Positions 55,613-64,000 of a stretch of 64,000 nucleotides of DNA are shown here, in pieces. Position 1 is the first letter of the stretch, and each line of letters starts with the position of its first letter. Location: assembly GCA_947184155.2 (NCBI GenBank), contig CAMXCT020006639.1, forward strand, positions 297,824 through 361,823. The letters are read 5' to 3'. The position numbers and the translations under genes are program-made. Source of the stretch: Cladocopium goreaui. Lineage: Eukaryota; Sar; Dinophyceae; Suessiales; Symbiodiniaceae. A model generated the notes under the pieces. The model was not told the DNA's origin, ran no database searches, and saw only the letters and a program-made list of their open reading frames with translations.

Positions 55613-58600
55613 CATGGGTAGCGTTTGGGCCGCCCCAAAAGCGATACCTTTTTTGGGAAGCTTAGCGAAGACACTGAATTTGACATCGGCGACAAGATTT
55701 CACAAGTCTGTATGCCCAAGAAGTCTAAGAAGTCCCGAAGTTCGTCTTCTTGATTGTAGCATTGTAGAGGCAACAGCAGATGTGGACGACAAGTTTGATC
55801 CCCGTGGTTGGGCCAGCGTCACAGCTCTGCAGGGCATCTCCCTGGGTGACGGTCAATTTGTCAATTGTTCTGAGTCGAATGCTTTTGCCTTTGGGAATAT
55901 TTTGGAAACATCAAATGTAAAGGGAAGTGGGGGCCAGGGGTGCAGTTCAAATCAAAAAACCAGCATCTTCACACCAGGACTAAGCTGCCCAATCAGATGA
56001 TTTTTATCCAGCTTTTGGACATCTTGTGTTGCAATAGCATCAAGGGTAGCTCTTGCATGAGGAAAACTCGCGAATTTACCGTTTTAGCTTCAGACGGGAA
56101 ATCGGCAATTCTATCGCGCAACTGCCTTCGTCGAGGTGACAATCCGCAAAACTGATATGGAGTTGGTTGAGGACGGTTTGCGGCACCCTTCCTCTCAAAT
56201 TGCAAGAGAATAGATGGAGACTGCTCGAACTGCCAGCTTCAAAGTGAATCTGAGGATGCGCATGGCCAGAAAGCAGTCAAAGGGCCACAGTTTGGCACTT
56301 GCAAATTGCTGTGTGAGTCCATTACTTCGCATCACTATGCTTTTTTTCCATCGTTTTCCAGATTTGCGAGTTTTACTTTCTCTCTTGAACAATCTTGAAC
56401 ATTTCCTGGCTCCAGCTCTCCAAGGTGCTTCCTAAGAGCAGGTTTGGCTGAGAGGTCCGTCACGAGCAACAGGTGCGCCTCAATGTAAATCGACTAGGAC
56501 CAGGATAATTTCGTCATATTTCGTCAATGAAGAGGTGTCCATGTTCAACACAGCCAAATGCAGAGCAGCTGCCAAGAGCCCGCATTGTCACTCAGAAGCC
56601 GCACAAAAAATGCAGCTGGGCAGGTCAGGAGTGGCTTTTTTACAGCTTTTGTGCAGGTATCTTCGCTCAGACCGATGGCACACGGTGACCATCACTTCAG
56701 ATTGCCAGGACAGAACAGTGCGAGATCCCAGTGTGTACTGCGTAATGATTTTAATTTTGATTTGGATCCTGGTGCCAGAACCTGGTGCAAACTGCAGACA
56801 CAAAATGTTTCTGAAAAAGGTTCTGGTCTTCCTAGATGGAATGCAAGCCACGGAGAAGGAAATCAACATTGGCCCAAATCTCATTGCAGTGCCAGAATAT
56901 GCCAGACATGTGTTGAACATTTCTTGTCGCATAAACCCATTGTGAATTGGTGGATTGTTTGGATGTGAAGCTGACGGAACGAGGAACATCTTCTGGAGGG
57001 CTGGGCACCGATGATGCAGGTAGAAGGATGCAAGGCTTGTTGCTTTGAACGACTCTGCACCTCAGTGTGAAGAAACGAAGCTCACAAGATTGAAACAATC
57101 TGCAACTCCAGAATAGTATGAGATAATAGAGAATGATTAAAGATATACATTGACAAATTATCGGTGTCTTGTCATGTTTGAACATTGTGGCCATGGTTTT
57201 ATTGTGATCGATGCATTTGACAGCTCAAGCTGCAAGATTTCACCAGCTTTCACCTCGGGCCATGTCCTCCTACAGCACAGAGACATCCAGGACAGAGATG
57301 GCCGCAGCAGCCGGAGATGGGGTTGGTGCAGTTGATTGAACTTGGCCGAATTTTCTTCAGTTTTTCCATTCAATGCTCCATTGCTCCATTGCTCCCATTG
57401 CTCCATTGGATGTCATTGGTCTCTTGTGAGTTTCTCGTATCCTCAGCGATATCAGGAGCGCCGATGCGCGGATTGCTGAAAGAGCTGGCGCCGGCTCGTC
57501 AGTTGCTTTGATCGTCAGGACCTTAGCATGCCACTGCATGGCCATGTAGATTTGACTGTGTCAGCAATGTGCCATCAAGGTGCCAACACTTCTGAAGAAC
57601 ATGTTTCTTCGACTTTGCCAAGCAACCTTTTTGTTTTCAAATGGGTCTGGGAACTGAATGGCATGTACAAAGCAACCAACCCTTTTTATTTAAGGCTATG
57701 ACAGAATTCAGGCATATTTGATAGGTTCGCGGATGTGAGCATTTGGAAAGATTGCCTTAGCGCTTCAAACAGCAGAGCCGCTTAAGAAACATGTTCTTGT
57801 TCCTTCGTGAGGGATACTCATCAGCTACAGGATGTACAGTAGTTGTCAGGGTTTCGTACAAGCAAACAAATTGAACAATTCTGCTACAAATCCTTCAGTA
57901 ACATACCTGCTCTCGTACAAAGCGCTTGCCCTGTAACAGATGTATATATATATATATATTTGGTGCAAAATGCTTTTGGTGTGAAAATTCCTATCCAATA
58001 GGATGTTGACGTAGAAGGCTTGTGGTGTTGAACATTCTGTCATACAAGGCCATTGATATGCACACTTTGGTTTAGAACACTTGCCAACTTTAGCGTAACG
58101 ATGTCAGGTAGCAAACGTGTTTGCTGCCCCAAAAAATGTGTACAACACTTGCTAAAAACTTGCTGCCAAATGGACAAAACCATGCAGGAAAAGCTTGGAC
58201 AAGTACATGTAAAATGCCAAAGATCAAATTGTAATATACAGTTAGTTTATACAATGTTTCTTTTTTTCCAGCTTTCTGCAGGTTGTTGGACTCTCGGGTG
58301 CTTTCTTTCTGCAGGTTCTTCGCTTTCTGCAACTTTCTTGTCTTGAAAGAATGTACGCAAACACTGGAAGTCGGTTCTGCACTGCAGTGGGAGGTTCTGC
58401 ATTCAAAGACCTCAAGTGTGAGCGAAGTGTGAGAGCGAGTTGCTGATTTTTTTCTCATTGGAAAAGTTCGCCCCTGGCCTCTGCACGAGACCATCTACAT
58501 ATGCAGATAAGAATTTTTGTCACCTTGTGGATCCTTGTGGCCTTGTGTATAAAATTTGGCATTTTTTTGTTGGCATCAAAGGTTGAAGTGGTCCTGTTGA

Positions 58601-58782
58601 GACAACTCGTGTGCACATTCCCTTCTTTTCTGACACTAGTTTTCTACTGAATTAGCTTGAGAACGTGCATCAGGTGTAAAAGCTTCTTTCTGTTGAATAT
58701 TTGGGTACGGCTCTTGATTTGCCGGTATGCAAATTGCACAACCGCTCCACCTGCAATGTCTTCTTTGTACTACTAAAAGCTG
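55613..58782. other. no supported gene
   Basis: Unique sequence. A frame at 56535-56945 has a hydrophobic stretch (CVMILILIWILVP) followed by a protein-like segment (LDGMQATEKEINIGPNLIAV), but overlapping frames are equally open and no domain is seen. TATATA run at 57942-57960. Confidence 0.3.
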
Positions 58783-59960
58783 CTACATACATACATACAT
58801 ACATGCATGCATACATACATACATACATACATACATAGATACATAGATACATAGATACATAGATACATAGATACATAGATACATAGATACATAGATACAT
58901 AGATACATAGATACATAGATACATAGATACATAGATACATAGGTACATAGATACATAGATACATAGATACATAGATACATAGATACATAGATACATAGAT
59001 ACATAGGTACATAGATACATAGATACATAGATACATAGATACATAGATACATAGATACACAGATACACAGATACACAGATACACAGATACACAGATACAT
59101 AGATACATAGATACATAGATACACAGATACACAGATACACAGATACACAGATACACAGATACATAGATACATAGATACATAGATACATAGATACATAGAT
59201 ACATAGATACATAGATACATACATAGATACATAGATACATAGATACATGGATACATGGATACATGGATACATAGATACATAGATACATAGATACATAGAT
59301 ACATCGATACATTGATACATCGATACATTGATACATAGATACATAGATACATAGATACATAGATACATAGATACATAGATACATAGATACGTAGATACGT
59401 AGATACGTAGATACGTAGATACGTAGATACGTAGATACATAGATAGATAGATACAGACAGACAGACAGACAGACAGGCAGGCAGGCAGGCAGGCATGCAT
59501 GCATGCATGCATCCATGCATCCATGCATCCATGCATCCATGCATCCATGCATCCATGCATCCATGCATCCATGCATCCATGCATACAGGCATACATGCAT
59601 ACAGTGGCATACAGGCATACATGCATACATGCCACCAATGCATACATGCATTCATTCATCCATCCATACATACATCCATCCATGCATACAACCATGCATG
59701 CATGCATACCGACAGACAGGCAGACAGACATACGTATGTACATACCTACCTACCTACCTACCTATCTACCTACCTACCTACGTACATACATACATACATT
59801 CATACAGACAGACAGACAGGCAGACAGAGATACGCAGATAGATAGATAGGATAGGATAGGATAGAATAGCATAGAATAGAATAGATAGAATAGATAGAAT
59901 AGATAGAATAGATAGATTAGATAGATTAGATAGATTATATAGATTAGATGGATTAGATAG
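58783..59960 (+). repeat. GATACATA octamer array and compound microsatellites
   Basis: A roughly 600-base (GATACATA)n array (58830-59440) carries runs of variants that are themselves clustered: GATACACA at 59056-59098 and 59121-59158, GATACATG, GATACATC/GATACATT, GATACGTA. It is followed by GACA, GGCA, GCATCCAT, TACA, CCTA and GATAG/GATTA blocks. The 290-357-codon minus frames of Tyr/Cys/Ile/Val/Ser/Met are artefacts. Confidence 0.9.
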
Positions 59961-60149
59961 ATTGATTTGTAACATTGAAATTTCTGCGTGGTTGCTCAAG
60001 CAAATGCATCCGTGGCTGTCCGAGGGAATCAGGTTGCTCGTGGCAGGATCCAGCAGTGGGTGGTTCGGTGTCTTGTGTCCATTGCACTTCATCTGTCCCA
60101 CTTCTTGCCTCAGTCTTCTTCTCAGGCCTCGGATTTGGGGTCATTCTTG

Positions 60150-61936
60150 TGCTTCTCTTTCTGTTCTTCCACTTCAACTCGGCTTTTGGATCCTCTCATC
60201 CACAACCTGTTGGTCTTCCCCGTCCAGCCGAGAATAGGCTTAACTACTTGTATGAGAGGGGCTGGGCAACTCATCTGCACTCTTCGTGAGGCCATCTCCT
60301 CCCTGCGATCTCTGGCTGATTCTTTGTGGTCGGCGGTGGACCATTTTCAAGACGAGGTGGATAGGGCCCAGCCAGTTGGAGGAGGTGAGTCCTTGGCCTC
60401 GCGCCCTTGGGATCTTGTCTGGAGAAGCTGCCCCTTCTGAGGTACCTTCTTTTGCTTGTACTGAGTCTTTTGTGTCTTAAGCTTCTTACCAAGAGGTGGC
60501 TGCTACTCTCACTCCGGTACCTGTCCATTGCCTTAGCATTTGCAGCAAGCTATCAGGTTCCGACGGGTCTGTCCGAGAGAGGGCGCAGAGGGCTTGGACT
60601 GCGGGCCCCTGGGCCAAAGCCACCACTGACGGCAAGGCCAGTAAGCCACGGCCCACGCCCAAGGTCAATCATCCTCCTGTGGTGTGTATCATTGTGCGTG
60701 GCCCTGGCATCCTTCGACCAGTGCGCTGTTCCAGCTCGGCCGAGTATTACAAGCTGCTCCCTCGATTCACAGAAGACAGCTTGTCGCACAGCTTCCCATC
60801 CTTGGCAGAGGCGACAGTCTACTGCTTGGCGCAAGGCTTTGACTTGCCACCGGAAAATGTCAAGTGCGGCGGCCATAAGAGACTCAGCACCCTGAAGACC
60901 ATGTTGTTCCAGCATGCCCTTTCAGCCCCTCCAGGTTTTGCCCTTGCTTCAGATGCCCAATCAGCATTAGTGCTGCCACTGATGAGAAGGAGATCCGGGC
61001 TCATGATGTGCATCCCTATGGACTTCTTTGCAGGGGATGTACTGGCCAAAGCCCAGTCTGCAGCGCCGGAGGATCTTTTGGGATGCAGCAGTGTGGTCAC
61101 GTTGCCTTTCGTCCTGGAGGAGGAAGATGCCACCGAGAGCCCTCTGGGTACGGAGAACCTAGTCCTGATGGATTTGGACTTGGAATTGTGGACTTCCTTC
61201 AGCTCTACAACCCAGTCACCGACCAGGATGGTCTCCTATGTTTCTTGCTTGGGACTCCCAACGCGCATCCCTCGCCAATAGCCCTTCAAGGAGCTGCCCA
61301 GGAGTGGATTTCTCAAGCTGCGGAGGACGGAGTTGGATTTTATACAGCTCCCGAGGAGGAGGAGGATTTCAAAAGCCTTCCCCTGCAGTTGTCAAAGGAG
61401 CCCCCAAGAAGCCAGCAAAGAGGCTGACAGCGGCCGCCTTTGCAGATCAAGTTGCTGCCAGGGACACAGGCTTGACGATGTGGCTTCTGGCTCAGATAGC
61501 AGACCAGATGCTCCAAGACGACCGTGTGGGAGCCATGGAGATGTTGGATCTGACCTTTGTGCGTTCCCTTCAGGAGGATCCCCCTCCGGGGATCATCAGG
61601 CCTCCATCTTCGAATCCCCGCTTGAAACATTCTCACCACTCTGTCCTGCCGATTGGGCTGCAGCCACTTGAGCTTTGTCAAGGAGGTGGACATAATATCC
61701 ATCCGCCGCCAAGAAGCCCTGCCTGCGAAGAAAGGCAAGAAAGAGGACGAAGAGACCCCAGGTCCAAAGAAGCCACCTCGGAATCCCAAGAAGCCAAAGA
61801 AGGGAGAAGGCAAAGGCGAAGAGGCCTGAGCCCTGACATCTCTGGCGTTTTGGCTGAACAGTCTGATTCTCATGACGTGACGGTTGGATGTGCGATTGAG
61901 CGCGCAATGGCGGAAATTTTCACCCCAGCCACTTAG
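60150..61936 (+). pseudogene. frameshifted Gag- or ORF1-like relic
   Basis: GC-richer than its surroundings and coding-like over 1.7 kb, with the frame changing every few hundred bases. Segments in order: RLNYLYERGW (about 60237), AISSLRSLADSLWSAVDHFQ (about 60290), a Lys/Pro-rich segment, GPGILRPVRCSSSAEYYKLL (about 60700), EATVYCLAQGFDLPPENV (about 60810), RRRSGLMMCIPMDFF (about 60985) and VVTLPFVLEEEDATE (about 61094). Then VDFLQLYNPVTDQDGLLCF, ALQGAAQEW, KRLTAAAFADQVAARDTG (about 61420) and a Lys/Arg/Glu-rich end. Shifts lie near 61185 and 61375. It reads like the first ORF of a retroelement, since it has a basic tail and no enzyme motif, but I cannot name the family. No RT is found beside it. 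Confidence 0.5.
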
Positions 61937-62005
61937 CCACTCAGCGTGGCTGAGTGGCTGCGGAAGCCACTCTGTTGGAGTGGCTGAGTGGCTGAGTGGC
62001 CGGGG
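61925..62005. repeat. hairpin cluster after the relic
   Basis: AGCCACTCAGC-GTG-GCTGAGTGGCT (61935-61959) is a perfect 11-bp stem with a 3-base loop, followed by AGCCACTC-TGTTG-GAGTGGCT (61965-61985) and two more GAGTGGC units. The stop codon of the last open frame lies inside it. Confidence 0.7.
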
Positions 62006-62549
62006 TGGATGACAAACTTTCTTCCACTAGTGGCGGATTAGCTGTATGGAAAAGTTTTTTTCGATGCAGATGTAACTCAAAACCCGCAAAGTTTTTCACT
62101 ACACACATTGTTTGTGGCATGACCTGGCGGCGTCTGAATTTGTATTGGCGGCATCTGAATTTGTATTCTTTGCTGGCTCCGTTTCGCGATAATGTTAGAT
62201 ATTTGTATGTAGCGGGCGTTTCAACACGCTATGGGCCACTGTTTGTTCATTCGTTGATACGCCTCACAGCTTGGAAGCACTGCATTGCTTATGTATCTCA
62301 AACACATTCCTGCAGGCCATTGATTTCTTATAGTCAGTATTGATTTTTCACCGCCGGGCTGAAAGGAGTCCAGGAAACACGCACGATTCCCATTCTACCC
62401 CCATAAAAAACACCATTGGTACCCAGTTTTCCAGCAGATAGATCTAGCAGAGGGGGCGGGCAATACAAAGGAAGATTAGCCATGAATTTGAAAGGCCCAC
62501 ACCAGGTACATTATATAGGATTCAATAATTATAACTACATATGATGGGA
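62006..62549. other. no gene seen
   Basis: Unique sequence with a short internal duplication (GGCGGCATCTGAATTTGTAT near 62128 and 62148). Confidence 0.4.
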
Positions 62550-63055
62550 AAACAAACAGATAGATAGATAGACAGATAGATAGATAGATTAGGTTAGGTT
62601 AGGTTAGATTAGATTAGATTAGATAGATTAGATAGACAGATGAAATAGATTAGATTAGATTAGGTTAGGTTTGGTTAGATTAGATTAGATATAGTTGGAT
62701 TAGATTGGGTTAGATCAGACTAGATTAGATTAGATAGATAGATAGACAGATAGATAGATAGACAGATAGATGGATAGATAAATAGATAGATAGGTAGATA
62801 GATAGACAGACAGATAGACAGATAGACAGATAGACAGATAGACAGATAGAGAGATAGAGTGGTAGAGAGATAGAGAGACAGAGAGACAGAGAGACAGAGA
62901 GACAGACAGGCAGGCAGGCAGACTGACAGACAGATAGATAAGTACATACATACATGCATGCATACATACAGACAGACAGACAGACATGCATACATACATA
63001 CATACATACATACATACATACATACACACATACATACATACATACATACATACGT
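62550..63055 (+). repeat. GATA / GATTA / GACA / TACA microsatellites
   Basis: Blocks of (GATA)n, TTAGGTTAGG and GATTAGATTA variants, (GATAGACA)n, (GAGAGACA)n, (GGCA)n and (TACA)n. Minus-strand frames reading SIYLSIYL are artefacts. Confidence 0.9.
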
Positions 63056-63483
63056 GTTGAGGTCTTCATAGTATGATGTCTTTGCAAGTACTGTAAGTAT
63101 CTTGAAGCTGAACACGCTTTGACACTCTTCTCGGAATCTCAGTCATCCGGAGAGTTGTGCTTTTGCACGGTTTCTCCTCGGGGGTAGCTATCTGACCCAT
63201 CTTATTTCCCTCTCTGCCCTTTTTTCGCCCAAACCACAATATCCCTAGTCTAGATGTATGATTGACAGATATTGTCAGTACATGAGTAGAGCAGATTTAG
63301 AAAAAACGATAGTGGAGCAATGTGGGAAGCTCATTGGCATTGCCATTTTGAGACGCTTAAAAAGCAATAAACGACAAATTCAAATACGATGAACACAAAC
63401 GGAAAGCCGTTCCTGCAGGTGGTTTGACGGACTTTCTTTGGTCACTGCTTGTTATTGATAGCACAGGCTCTTTGCTCCCTCAG
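63056..63483. other. probable intron upstream of the transporter exon
   Basis: No coding is recognised. The last bases, TCTTTGCTCCCTCAG, form a pyrimidine-rich 3' splice site directly before the transporter exon. Confidence 0.5.
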
Positions 63484-63986
63484 GATCGGTGCTGGGATCT
63501 TCAGTCTGCCGGTGGGATTGCGGCATGCAAGCCCAATTCCTGGTCTGATAGTTTTGGGCACCATTGGCGTTCTCAGTGCCAGCTCCTACTGGATGATAGG
63601 CTACTGCTGTATCTCTTGCAGTGTGAAGTCCTTTCGCGACCTCTGGAATATGGTTCTGGGCCCAAAATCAGCATGGATCATCGACGTTACTATTTTCCTG
63701 AATGGCTGGATTACTTTGATTTGCTACATTATTCTGATTGGGGACTTTACTACGAAGTCCTTCGAGGGATTGCTTGGGGCTGATCACATTTTAGCAAGGA
63801 ACCGTGCTTTGAATGAGACCGTCATTACAGTATTTGTTCTGCTGCCTTTGTCTTTGGCCAAAGATCTCCAACGCTTGGCCTATACATCAATTCTTGGTCT
63901 TGGCGTTTTGGTTTACGTGCTATTTCTTGTCATTCATGACTCTATCTTGAACAGCCCTGCAGAGATCAGCCAAGACGTGCCCTTAT
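63484..63986 (+). CDS. amino acid transporter (Aa_trans family), internal exon
   Basis: A 503-base exon bounded by CCCTCAG at 63483 and GTGAGT at 63987, read in the frame starting ATC at 63485. It encodes about 167 residues beginning IGAGIFSLPVGLRHASP, the glycine-rich first-helix signature (GAGIF-LP) of amino acid/auxin permeases. Hydrophobic helices follow: LIVLGTIGVLSASSYWMIGY, WIIDVTIFLNGWITLICYII, ETVITVFVLLPLSLA and TSILGLGVLVYVLFLVIHD, joined by short charged loops. This matches the N-terminal half of the family (SLC36/38- and AVT-like secondary transporters of neutral or cationic amino acids in plasma or vacuolar membranes). Substrate cannot be inferred. Earlier and later exons are missing: upstream was not found and downstream lies beyond the window. 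The frame at 63424-63783 is a shadow of this exon. Confidence 0.82.
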
Positions 63987-64000
63987 GTGAGTGGAGTTTT

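Noticed and set aside
58670..59743. Minus-strand open frames of 290-357 codons (Tyr/Cys/Ile/Val/Ser/Met)
   Set aside because: Translation of the GATACATA octamer array; low complexity and parallel in three frames.

Overview
The window looks like repeat-dominated nuclear DNA of a eukaryote, most plausibly a dinoflagellate of the Symbiodinium type. This rests on the retroelement repertoire, intron-split coding with GT/AG borders, the abundance of satellites and microsatellites, and two 100-base N scaffold gaps. It is inference, since no rRNA, spliced-leader gene or other marker is present. There are no bacterial operons. Most long open frames are either retroelement relics or artefacts of tandem repeats whose period happens to lack stop codons.

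Layout. 1-2013: gene-free flank with a foldback element and low-complexity DNA. 2014-13886: an 11.9 kb Ty1/copia-type LTR retrotransposon with 843-bp LTRs about 99% identical, an initiator-tRNA-Met-like primer site, Gag with two zinc knuckles, protease, integrase, RT and RNase H. It also carries a C-terminal methyltransferase-like domain and a further proline-rich ORF between pol and the 3' LTR. Its coding frame is cut by about five single-base shifts. 13887-14670: antisense relic of a related Gag-protease. 14905-18310: a 2.2 kb 57-bp satellite between two arrays of an AAGCCCCCTTG-type repeat. 18381-18558: a tRNA-derived SINE with an 18-bp target duplication. 20783-25360: two paralogous 47-bp arrays, a 151-bp tandem array and minus-strand exon-like ORFs. 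27360-29794: microsatellite, 98-bp and GAACC-rich repeats and a second SINE. 30100-31996: antisense protease relic abutting an RT-RNase H relic. 32168-32755: a foldback element. 33265-38303: a second retroelement type (Gag-like, CCCH-like finger, methyltransferase-like domain, RT, RNase H; no integrase or recombinase seen) whose long frame is broken mainly by in-frame stops.

38800-44170 holds weak exon-like frames of unknown function. 44270-51715 is microsatellite with an inserted terminal-inverted-repeat element, then a dispersed LPRK-type repeat and a 1.5 kb heptamer satellite. 51716-58780 is mostly featureless with a few possible exons. 58783-59960 and 62550-63055 are microsatellites around a frameshifted Gag-like relic (60150-61936). 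At the right edge, 63484-63986 is the one convincing cellular exon, an amino acid transporter of the Aa_trans family, continuing beyond the window.

The most interesting point is that two unrelated retroelement types in this window both carry a Rossmann methyltransferase-like domain, and that the copia element has an extra ORF of unknown function in the position where env-like genes sit.
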